Source: Heliopora coerulea (taxonomy: Eukaryota > Cnidaria > Anthozoa > Scleralcyonacea > Helioporidae). Taken from it: a stretch of DNA of 64,000 nucleotides. Where the stretch lies: contig JASJOG010000074.1 in NCBI GenBank assembly GCA_030142905.1, forward strand, positions 268,001 through 332,000. The letters run 5' to 3'. Below the pieces are notes generated by a model. The model was given only the letters and a program-made list of their open reading frames with translations, searched no databases and had not been told where the DNA came from. A program made the translations under genes and the position numbers. Within the stretch, counting starts at the first letter, position 1. Each line of letters starts with the position of its first letter. Shown piece by piece: positions 24,176-36,200 of the stretch.

Positions 24176-24189
24176 GATTCCATGGTAAC
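24176..24189 (+). promoter_or_regulatory. RFX X-box-like site upstream of VWA3A
   Basis: GATTCCATGGTAAC matches 12 of 14 positions of the RFX X-box consensus GTTRCCATGGYAAC; the right half-site GGTAAC is perfect. It ends 47 bp before the VWA3A start codon. RFX factors drive genes of motile cilia, which fits the gene. One site by eye can be chance. Confidence 0.5.
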
Positions 24190-24200
24190 TAGACACGCTC

Positions 24201-24240
24201 ATGTACTCAATGGCCGCCCTCTAAGATGGCGACCTTATGA
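24201..24240 (+). promoter_or_regulatory. Two short uORFs upstream of VWA3A
   Basis: One uORF, ATG TAC TCA ATG ... TAA, spans 24201-24224 (7 codons plus stop). A second, ATG GCG ACC TTA TGA, spans 24226-24240, and its stop overlaps the main ATG (24237-24239) in an ATGA arrangement. The second ATG sits in a TISU-like TAAGATGGCGAC context. Whether they are transcribed depends on the unknown start site. Confidence 0.5.
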
Positions 24241-27200
24241 CAAGGCGGGAAAGAAAGAGATTTTCTCGGCTGAAGTTGGAAAAGAACATGTCATTGACCA
24301 CTAGACAAACGTACCGAAGTACGAGGATAAAACGGAGTAAACCTCGAGCAGAAATGAGGCAAGATTTGGAGGAGAAAAGACCGATGAGGTTAGTCGTCTA
24401 TCGTGTGACTACTGACGAAGAAAATAAAAAACTAACTTTTGAAGAAAAATTTCTAATTTAGGAAAACTTAATGAGTTGCTCTGTATCAGGAATTCTATAA
24501 TGAGTCGTTAAGAAAATAGTGCATTGCTTATTTGAGAATTACCAGAGGTGAAATACTTAAAAAGTTAACAGTGTGATGTTGAGCAACTTAACACGTACAG
24601 TCGAAGTGTCGTGTATAATGTGGTGACGTTACCGCTCAAGCTAAAACCTTTATCGGAGTAAATGTCATGAAACTTCTCTATCAATTAAAGTGGCAATTAT
24701 TACAATTAATTATAAGTATTAAGAATTTTAAATGTGCCAAATTTTAGAAAAGCCTCTAATTACAAATTTAGACACAAGCAATTAAATAACACTTATTAGT
24801 AATATAATATACAGTAATTCGCAATGCATATCCATATCAAATTATCAATAGGTAAAGCATAGCAGCACGTTTTACCATAAGTACATGTTAATTGGAAAGG
24901 AAAAAATGTTTTATACATAGTTTATTGTCATAAAATTGAGAATCTAAGATTACTTTGTTCTTTCTCAAACAATCAGGTTATTCACTTGCACTTCCTACGA
25001 GTTGATAACCGAGGCATTGCCCTTGTCACCAATCAACTTATAAAAAATTTGTAGTTTATGCTGGTACATGTAGTATAATTGTTGAACATGCACGGCTCAT
25101 GACACTATCACTCATTGACAATATTCTTTCTTCAGTTCATAACTTTATGTCTGATATGTGTGCAGTTTGCAATAAAAGGTTGGGATACAAATGCAGACAA
25201 AAGCTTTAAATTTTTTATTTCTTGTTTTACTTGTTATTACAGATCCCAATTGAAAATGAATGCCACCTCACCTGGATCAGATCTTTTGAAAAAAAAGCCA
25301 TGGGAAAATATGTCATTTGTTGGGGCTTTGCCTCCATTAGCAACAACAGTGACATCTATAAAGCAGTCACATGAGTTACTGGTAGGTTAAAAGATAATTG
25401 TGCATTATATAACATAATATAGATGGTTTATGCGAACTGGGATAATTCTTCCCTGATTTCAGAGGTTTTGATTTTATTATCGCCTTAACCATAATTTATT
25501 GTAATGCACAATGTTTGGTTAACTAACTACGTACTTAGGTACTAGACTTAGTATGGTGTGTAAATGTATGGTTGCATTACATCTACGAATTCATTTATGG
25601 TTAAGAGGTATAATAAAGGGAATGAGTGCTGAGTACAATGAACAAAATGTGAGTGTTGAGTATAATGTACAGAGAATGTACAAACCACAACAGAGTGTAA
25701 ACTCATTTTGTAACTTGCTCCCAAAGGTGATTTTTAATACACAATAAAACAAAAAATTATCACTGAAGTTTCTTCGAAAAAATCCAACTATAAGTATGAG
25801 TTATGTTTATCTGGTTCTACACCTGTAAGTAGCAGTGCAGATGACTTGTTAATTAATTGAATACCATATCTACAGACACTTATTTACAGATTAACCATTA
25901 ATTTATTTTGAATTTTCCTCCTAATTTATTGATGAGTTCCAGAATCTTTTTATAGAGTGCTAAGGGCATGGAAGTCACCCAGGCTGAGTGTCAAATATCG
26001 TCTGATTGGCTTGGAAGACACAGTGTGGAATCTGAAAGCTTAACTCTTGATGATCTGATGAAAGAAGGAATATTATTAAGGTTCAGTAGTCAATAAGTGT
26101 GTGATAGATAACATCTGCATTTAATACTTCTAAGACTTTCTTTTTGTGGAGTTTAACACTTAGGATATTATATTGGCTATTGTTACCATCAGCGTGATCA
26201 TTTCATTTGCTCTAAGCTAACTTTTGCTATCTCCCTAGGTCTTGAAATGAATCACCAAATGAATTATATTACTTACATGAATTAGTAATGTCAATCTCAT
26301 AATGTAAAAAAAAAAAGTGTTAAGTTCTCACAAAAAGCAGAATGCAAATTTTGTTTGAATGAAACAGTCCAGCTTATCATGTGGTATAAAATTACCAGTA
26401 TAACTTTCTTCAACCCACCATTGGTGGACCTTATGAAGAGATAAATTGCAACCCAGAGGACTAGAGGTTAACAATGCATTCTCCACTTCCTACCAATAAT
26501 TTTGAAAATCTGTCGACATAAATATTTTGGTGGGCTTATACAGTATGTCATAATTTGTCATATTGTTATTGGTTGTTTAACAGATCAATTGTTTTTAGAC
26601 CACCACTTGGATGTCATGATGATACAATGCATTTAAAGTTTGAATCAAGCACCATAAATCAGTTTCAATTCAAGCTGTCAAGAATCATTGAACAGTGTCA
26701 AAAACGAATTGACTGGCTGATGGAAGGAAGTAGGAAGGTAAGGAAATATTTTTATTTCATGAAAATTAATCTCAAGAACATTTTAAACTAAGACTAGTTA
26801 TTAAAAAAACTACCATACAAGCCATGAAAAATTGCAAAATCATTGTGCTCTTGACAGCATTCTTAACTCAGAGCTATCTAACCAACCTTACCTTCCCTTT
26901 TCCTCTGCTCTTGCTCAATCTCTTCAGTTCCTTTCTTTCCTCTCCTTTGTTTTTTCTTCCCACTCTTATCTTTTTCCCCACCTCTTTCCCTTCACCTTTC
27001 CATTCTCCTCCTTCAATTTCCTTTCACCTCATATTCCTCCATTCTCCAATATTTATCCCCTCTTCCCCCTGTTTCCTCCAAAACCAGTAAGTTTTTATTT
27101 CCCATTTTCTCAGACAATACATGTGACAAACATGTGTAACTTACAGACATGCCATCTAACCATCAGTAACTTGTGATTTTAAATGAACTTTCACCAGCAA

Positions 27201-30200
27201 TTTTGGTAAATCTATATTTTACCGTGTAGATCTTTGGTTTAGTAAATGGACCAAGAGTAGCAGTTCTTGTGGATACATCTGATGCAAATTGCAACTATGG
27301 AAGACTTCAGTTACTTCAACAGTCATTACAGGTATACTAATTTGCAGTAATTATTACAAATTTTGTTGTGTTCATCACAAAGGACTGCTTTAGTAAGTCA
27401 ATGATCATTTCAATCATGATAACCTTATTGAGTGGCCTAGTGACCAGGAAAATTTTGAACGGGCTGTAGTCCCCTGAAAATATCAAAATAGGCCTGGGTA
27501 CCCCCCTTAAAATGCACCCTTTATTTCACAATCATGACATATTTGATTTATAATTATACATTTTGATCAGACGTTTACGTACTCCTAAAGTATCTTTTTC
27601 ATGGTTCTCTCTCGTATGTATCATCTATTCTTACTCACCAGTCTTCCCCGTTATCCTTTGATTTCACACATCCCGTTAAAAGACGCGCTGCTTTTTAAAG
27701 TGAAGAGTCTGCAACAAATCTATGGCAGGTCTATGAACATGTTGCAACAACATCTGGGACATCTTAAAAGCAGTCAGTTACAGTCATCAACCGTGTTACA
27801 AGTTTCAAACCCGTTACTGACTTGCCAGCAACTTGCTCCAAGTTCACCCGTCAAATTCTAATAACGCTTAATCCGGTACGTCCTTTGGACGTTACACGTC
27901 TTGCTGCTCTTCCCGCAGACTAAAACCATAACGAGCAAGATCCATTCTTGTTCCTTAGTTTCAAAACTTACCATGATGTTTTTTGTTGTGTTTCAGGCGT
28001 TGATCAATGACCAATTGGTAAACAAAGACAAACTTTACTTGCTTTCATTTGGAACAATCTCAAAACCACTTTGGGATACAATGCGCGATGTTAACTGCAG
28101 GATGTAAGTACTAACTGCTATATTTGATTAATGTACATTTATTTTCTATGATTTATCGCAACCTGTTTTGAAAAAATCCACAAGACCTTAAAAATATGTT
28201 GCATGCAACAGATTTTTTGAGAAGTACCAATTTTCAAAAATGCCTCCAAACAGCATGCAGGCAAATCATGGCGTATAAAATTACGTTGGGCAAAGCAGAA
28301 CACATTTTCCGTTGTTGCAATAATCGTAGATTAGGAGGTAAGTTCGTAGTCTCAGGTAGTAATCTCCTGGTTATTTCATGCAACATCTCAGCCATACGTC
28401 ACACCGGATACAGTTATGACCTCAAGGGCTAAATAATTTACCACACAATCCTCACACTAATCCTAAAAAAGATTAAGGTGTTTTTTAAAGATTATTGTAA
28501 GCTTTCTGAAACTTTGACCTGTTCTTCATGTAGAATCAATGAGGCCAGAGAGTGGGTAAACTCACTTCAACCGAGCGGTGGATGTAACTTGCTTGCTTCT
28601 TTAAGGCAGTTGATTAAGTGGAGCCATTTTGATTCCGTTGTTATAGTGTTAGGCAGCAAGTAAGTGAAGGGGTAAGATATTTTATATCTTTGTATCTGAT
28701 GTTTTTGTGGGATGGGTAAATAGTAGAAATGTTTGATGGATCATGATACATTTGCGAATTAACGCAAACATGGACGGAGACGGAATTGGCAACGCAGGCG
28801 AGTACAGATTACAGGTGCATTCGAGGTCGTGAATGTTACAGCAAATGCAGACACAAACACGGGTGCAAAGGCTACAGCTGACGTAAATCCAGATGCAAAA
28901 GTTTGTACAGACGAAAATGCGGACGCAAAGGTTACCGCAGACGCCGACGCAAAGTGTACGACATGCGCGTATGCGGACGCAATGGCTACCGCAGACGAAG
29001 ATGCAGATTCAAGGGCAGACGCAGACATGATGGTTGCTGCAGACGCAAAGGCCACCGCAGACAGCGGCGCAAAGCCTGGTAAACTGAGACCATGCTTAAG
29101 AAACATAAATGCAAGAACATGCTTTAAGGCCATTTTTATTACCTACAAAATGAGCCTAATAAATTAAATGGTTTGAACCTGGGAGAATCGTGACATGTTT
29201 GAGGAAGTTGATCGTCCAGGTTAGTGTAGTCTTGAGAAAGACTGTTGGTTGACGTGACTGACGTTTCGACAGCCTTAGCGGCGGTCATGAAGATGACCGC
29301 CGCTCTGAAGATGACCGCCGCTAAGGCTGTCGAAACGTCAGTCACTTCAACCAACAGTCTTTTTCAAGACTACACTAACCTGGACGATCAACTTCCTCAA
29401 ACATGTCAAAATGAGCCTAACAAACAATTTTTTACCTCTTGTTTCATCTTGTATTTTTTATTTTATTTTATTTCATTTTAGTCCTGACCAAGATCCAGGA
29501 GTCATTCGTGGATACATCAAAGAATCATTGGCTGGCAGACAATTACCTCTCCACACTGTGGCCTATGACTGCATCATGCCAGTTAATAATGTTAGTGTTT
29601 AATTGTTTTTTTAACAATTAGAACTCCTGTGATTCTCCTTCATTACTCGTTATTATTTATTCCAACTGTAGATGCTGTTGGAGGAGCTTGCTAACATGAC
29701 AGGAGGAAGATATCATTGTTACTGTTCTTCATCCAGTGTAAGTACTTTATCCTTTTGCCTTGCTGAACTTTCATTTTTAGTTCTAGTACGTCATCAGTTT
29801 ACGTCACTACGGAGTGAACTCTTTGAGGAGTGCGTCTTTTTTGTGAAACTAAGAAAATTATTTCTCTGTTTAATTTGATGTTCCAGGACAAAATTTTATC
29901 TGGTACTGACTTACAACTTCTGGTCAAGGAGATTCAAAAGTAAGCTGTCTTTATACCAAAACGAACAAAAACATCTTTTTGCTACCTTCTTAGTTAGTTC
30001 AGACTTTTGCTGTTTGTGTTTTTCCAACATTGATGTCTGAAACTTCTTTTCATTTTAGAGGTCGAGAGACTTTACAAAAAATAAACGAAATGAAAAATGG
30101 AAGAATCGACGGGAAAATTATCACCATCGCAAGTAACCCAGTAATAACTGTCAGAAATGTTTATTTTTATGAAAATTTAAATGCCTTCTTTAACAACTGC

Positions 30201-33200
30201 AGAATATCTGCTGATTTGTTCGTATTGGGTTTTTTTCTAGCCTCAAGTTTCATTGGACATTGTTCCTTCATCTACTGGCGCTATTGTCCAGCGGGATTCC
30301 TCTCTTGGACATGTATCTCTTACTGTAGAGCATCCTTCATTTCCTGCCCGGACATCTACAGAATGGCTCAAGCAACATGGACTGAGAGGTAATTATTATT
30401 CTTAAAAACTACAGCATTTAAAGTACGCACTTCAATTGGTTAATTGTGAAGTTATCATTTCATAATACCCTGAGGATGATTCTGAAATAAAGTACGCACG
30501 TTGGCGAAAAAGAAAATTCATAAATGACAGTTAAATTTTCAGCCATTACTAAAGTTCTTAAGAGATCTAAAATTTGCATTCCATGATTCATAACAAAAAT
30601 TCTCAGTAAACCTTGCATTGTTCTTTTCTCTCAGAACTTCTAAATCACGACTGACGTCATACTGACGTCATAATGATATCAAACTGTTGTAATGATAAAC
30701 GCTCATGTTGCGCTCATACAGTGGGCGAGCCTGGTATCACACAACTGTCGGGATCGTTATTCCAGAATCGATCGTGTTTCTAGAAACGATCCCAGACCGC
30801 TTTACGATACTACTCTTTCAAATCAACCAGTCACTTCTAAAGTTGCAAAGTGCTTAAACCCCGTGACAGGGCTGAAAGAAAAACAAATTTCGTTGTTGAA
30901 AAAAATTTTTGTGTTATAGCAAGAGGACTGAATCTGTACCAAGTTCTGGCTCCCAATACATATTCCGATGTAAAAGGTTATGTTTCGACCATCAACAAGG
31001 ATGTTAAATCAAAAATTTATAAGCAGGTTTGTGCATATGATACTGGGAATAATTATTAAATTGGAAGTGAGATCACGTTAGAGCGTAACCATGGACTAAT
31101 TGTTGTAAGTTAAACATACAGTTAAACCGACATTTTTTATGTAACAATTTCCTAGAGTATGGTTCAGTTCCCGTGGCATGACGGTACAGTCAAAAATGTT
31201 CATGTGGATCCTACATTGCTCTTTGGTTATCAAGTACGTACTTTGTACATTCATGTTTAGGGCTGGTTGATTGCAGCTTAACCTGTTCAAATATTCCTAA
31301 CCAAGTCTTTCTTAAGACCACTTACACTTAGACCAGAGGTTCCTGAGTTTATATTAATATGATATGAAATGTTGTAGGAAGTTATAATGAGCGATCCAAC
31401 GTTGGCGTTGGGTTAAAACTTAAATTTAAGGGAAAGAATTTGATTCCTAATAAATAATAATTATAAGGGTTGCAAGCCTGGATTTGAGAAAGCTTGCCTG
31501 AACCCATCAAGCAACAAACAAGTGAAGTTCCTAGCTGAAACCATTTGCACTAAAAATGACAACGTTACCCTATTATACTTCATTAAGGATTTTCGGAGAC
31601 TTCTGTTTGAATCAGTGTGACATCTTCGTATTGTAGGAGCAACTTGAGTCAGCAGTTCATCACTATAAGAGAAGAATAGACTGGCTGTCTGGCGGATGTC
31701 GCAAGATTTTTGGTACCGTTGTGGAACAGAGGTTGGTCCATGAGAAACATTAATTTTTTTTAACCCTTATTGCGTTCTACATTTATGTATCTTATCTTAC
31801 AGGATTATCGTTATTATTGATATGTCTGTATCCATGGGACCTTGCTTGGCTCATTTGAGACAACATTTGAAGATCTTGTTTGAGCAGCAAATGACAAATA
31901 AGTCTTCTTACAACGTTATCTGGTAAGAGTTTTATGAAAATGAACAAAGGCCATAAGAAAATGAAATAGTAACAAAACTTGATGCTCTGAATAAATCAGG
32001 AAAAGTGGATATAGCGTGAAAATATTGCGCGGTCGACATGAGAGTTGGAAAGAGCAGGGAGGAAGAGAACGAAAGAGGGAGCACGGGAGGCTGAGGGAGG
32101 AGTTAAAAACGGAGGTAGCATGGGAAGGAAAGAGGAAGGTAGGGTGAGAAGTTAAGAAGGGGGGTAGCTTGGGATGGAGGGAGGAAGGAAGGGAGGATAA
32201 GGGGGAGTTAAGGAGTGAGGTAGCATGGGAAGGAGAGAGGGAGGATGAGGGGGAGTTAGCAAGAGAGGTAGCGTGGGGAGGAGAGAAGGAGGGAGGGAGG
32301 ATGAGGGGGAGTTAGCAAGAGAGGTAGCGTGGGTAGGAGAGAAGGAGGATGAGGGGGAGTTAGCAAGAGTGGGAAGGAGGATGAGAGGGAGTTAAGGAGG
32401 GAGGTAACGTGGGGAGGAGGGGGAAAGGGACGGTTGGATGACTGCCTTAGCAAACGCACGAATGCACGGACACTCGTAAGCTAGTGAAAAAGTAAAGCAT
32501 GATGAGAAAACTTCGAACTGAAAAAGCGAGAATAAATAAAAGAACCAATTCTACTTCTTTTACATTATTATGATTAGCTACGGAGGTTTACTTGACATGT
32601 TCCGTCCTGCTATGGTGGAACCTTCGCCAGAATACCTGGAAGCAAGTTGGAAGTAAGATTTAATAATATACATTCAAAACGTGTCTATCTTTACGCCTCA
32701 AAATGGCTTGGTGCGTTAGTCTAGTGCCAGGTTAATAACTGGAAATATTGGTTTCGATGTTCATCCCTCGATAACGTTACTGACAATTTTTTGGGTGAAT
32801 TATTATCACTCACAGTTCAGTAAGGATATTGGTGAAAGAGAATATTGATATGCACAGCTTTATCGTGATCTCGTTACCCTAAGGGATGACTAAACTGGAT
32901 TTACAACTGACCTGTAAACGTGTAAACGATTCTCCATTCTTGTCTCTTAACAAAAGGGAATCTAGGTTTAGTCAACTCTATAATTTCTCTTCTACTGGGT
33001 AGGTGGTTTCTCAAAAAAACCTGTGGTGGAAGCAGAAACTTCCTCGATGCTTTCAAGATGGCTGTCGAAAACGACGAGGATATTTCAAACAATACAGGTA
33101 CTTTCTTGCGTTGGCAGTTTCTAAGTTACAAATCTGCGAGAAAAAAAAACGTGGCAAAATTTATAAATTCGGGTTTCTTGCAGAGTGTATAATACGCCTA

Positions 33201-36200
33201 CACATGTCTACATATAAACTCATTCTCTGTCTAGCAGATAACCAAGGCATTTGCTGGAGAGTTTATGTCCATGTTTGGAGAAACAAAATACTGCCATAAA
33301 TATTTTTGTTTTCGTTGTTCGTATATTAGACACTGCATTTTTCTCTCTGCAATACAACGAAAACTGAAATACGCATAACGCGTTACGTGCATCTTCATGT
33401 AGCTCTTTTGATGAAATAATTAAAGATATCTGAGGAAAAATTATATCCTAGAACGGGAACTATATTTTTTCAAGGCTGGCCTTTAATTCTGAAGCGGGCC
33501 TTCGACCAGAACCAGGATTCTCCCTGTTTGGCTAATGTTGTTCAATTTAATTTTTAGAGGTGGAAGGAATTTATTTGATTGCTAGCGGTTTGCCAGACGA
33601 GCCGAAGGTAAATCATATGTCGTATCATTGATTAATTAGTTATAATCACACCAGAGGAATCTTTGGATCATGGTGATACTACCTTCTCTTCCTAACACAG
33701 CGGAGTGAAACCTAATTAGCTCATTGAATACTCTTACCTAATAGTAAACACAGACTTTATGATCAAAACCTTCCTGCGATGATCAACTTTTATTGTCGAT
33801 TTATCTTTATCCCAGCAGAATCTTACCTGCTCCTTCATTAAGGAATGTCTTGCTGGTAAGGATATGGCTCTACACTGTATCTTCTACGAAGATGGAAACG
33901 ATAGTAGTACATACCTACCAGGAAGATATGCCACAGTTCCCGAAACAGCTGAGTGTTTACGAGAGATGGCTCATGCCGGCCGTGGAAGATTTCATTGGTA
34001 CAGGAATAATGGTAGGCTTCTTAAATACACATTTGCCTGTCTGGACAACTTTTCCGGGCAGTTTGACATGCAGGCTTAAAAATTCTAAATTTATAGATTT
34101 CATTTCATGTCAAAACGAACTTTATTGTTCATTTTCTTCAGCTGGTATAATTGAAAGCGACGACATCAATATTATTCACGGAGAAATGAATAAGGCGTAC
34201 AGCTATTCACAAAACGTAAGTTGCAGAGGCTTTGGTTGAAGTATTCATTTTCAACCTTTTTTTGTGCCTTAATCATCGTGTTTTTCTCTGGATTGAACAT
34301 AGGCAGACCTTTCTAACTTCCCATGTTTTTGTTTCCAAATCTTTAAGTTGTAATTTCAGTTGAAAAATACGACTCGTTTGCCACATTATGACAACATAAG
34401 GTCTGGTTTCGCATAAATTGTAAGAAATTTTCAGTCGCAAGAATCGTAACGGAAATCTACGACTCAGCGTCGCGCCATTCTTGCTGTTTTATAGAAAGCA
34501 GACCTAACTCAGTGGGTGATGTGGAACATGAGTTGTACTCAACAAAGCTTGGATACTTTTTACCCATACATCATCAAGCAAAGTTGGGACGATTGATCAG
34601 TTTATTCCATTTGTGAAATCTAACAAATCATTAATTTCCTTCTTTAGACTGCAATGCTTCTGGACTCTGTTAAGAGGAAAAGAAATCCTGAAGAAACAGT
34701 TGAGTACCAGACCTTTTTTCGCGCTAATGTGGGGTCCCAATCTAAGTGTCTTCATAAACTTGTTGGGTAAGGTGACTGAGATAGCTCAAAATCGTAGCAA
34801 CTCTGGACGGTTTTGGTAATATGCAGTGTTATGATTAACAAGCAAAACAAGGAAATATCTTGTGGATTTTCCATGAATCATATCGCAGATTTAACTATTA
34901 CTATTACTGTTATACTATCACAAAACTGAAGATACCTTTGTCAATCTTTGCCAATAAGTATATAGTTTATATGTATGTACATTGTTATTCGAAAGAGGTA
35001 ATTAACGAGAAAGTTTCTTTCCTCAGGTCAACCCTTTGCAAGAAGAGAAACATACGTTGGTCGAGCCACCACAGCAGAAAACTAGAGCGGCCACACCAGC
35101 TCCCAAACACACAGCTTTGTCTCAAGCCAGACTGGTCAGTAACAATATGCACCATCACCACCTTTCTTTCTTTCTTTCTGTACACGTAGAATGCTAATTA
35201 GGCAGTTTAAGTGAGGTCCAAAGAGCCTGAAGGTTGAATTATCACCGAAAGTGACAACAGAAAATTCTGTCCATTCGAGCAGGAGCTTTTTTGTCGGGGT
35301 AAAGAAATCTCTGACAAAGGATCCTCGCACGAAACTTTAGAATATTCTTGTCCTGGTTCCGGCATCGCCACAACTTTTTTTGGCCTTTTTTATCTTGCTA
35401 GGCTGCTTACTTTGTTCACGTTTGGCATTGGTTTAGTAGAACTGGATTTTTTATTTGTAGAAAGTTGTTCGTCCGTCAACTGCTGATGAACCGTCTTTCA
35501 AAACTCCCACGAAAGAAAGGAAGAAACAACGTTCAAAAAGTTCTTTAGCAAAGACACATCAATCTGAAGATGTTTCGGTGAAATCTCTCTGCTGGAAGCC
35601 TAATTCTAAGAACACTAGTGGAAAACTCATTCCAGATAGTGAGTAAACTCCTTAAAATCACTGTGATATGCTGTTGGTTGTCATAGGATGACAAAATTAT
35701 GATTAAGGACCCTCGGGCAGAGACGAAACTGAAGGTTCATATTTGTTGATGTAAGTCACGGCGACTTTGCATCCAATGTAGGACCTCTAATTCAACACTA
35801 AATTCGTTTGGTTTTTCTTCTTGCACTGTAAATTTGTTTTCCAATATCTTGTGTAAATTAATGGTTTTCCAACTTTTCCTGAATGAAGCCAAGGGAAAAA
35901 GATTGATTCTACAAAATAATCAGATATGTCTTCTTAACTGCTGAAGCAAATGTTTTATCGACCCAACTTTTGTCTTGTTTGATTTTCACAGTTTCACGCC
36001 CGCAACATAAGGACAGAGAAAAACAAATACCACCTAAACACGTGTTTTACACTGAAATCGGAAACAATGTTGGTAAGATTAATACATTCATTTCTCAGGA
36101 AATAGCCATTCTGAAATTATGAATAGTCGGGTAGCATGGAGTTGGATAGGAGAGAATGAAATACGATAGAATAAGGTTGTATAGGATAGTTAAGGACAGG

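Noticed and set aside
28759..29167. Ala/Asp/Thr-rich 112-124 codon frames on both strands
   Set aside because: They are translations of a minisatellite inside a VWA3A intron; both strands are open for the same compositional reason.
29271..29340. Bona fide hammerhead ribozyme
   Set aside because: The strict core CTGATGA is not present (extra bases before GATGA), and the expected cleavage-site stem was not demonstrated; kept only as a motif to test.
29139..29481. Frames of 71 and 78 codons with near-identical proteins on opposite strands
   Set aside because: They come from the palindrome; reported as a repeat, not as genes.
34699..34766. Longer version of VWA3A exon 22 using the stronger GTAAGG donor at 34767
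   Set aside because: It leaves phase 2 and leads to a stop at the exon 23/24 junction; the weaker GTTGAG donor at 34699 keeps the frame and gives plausible protein.
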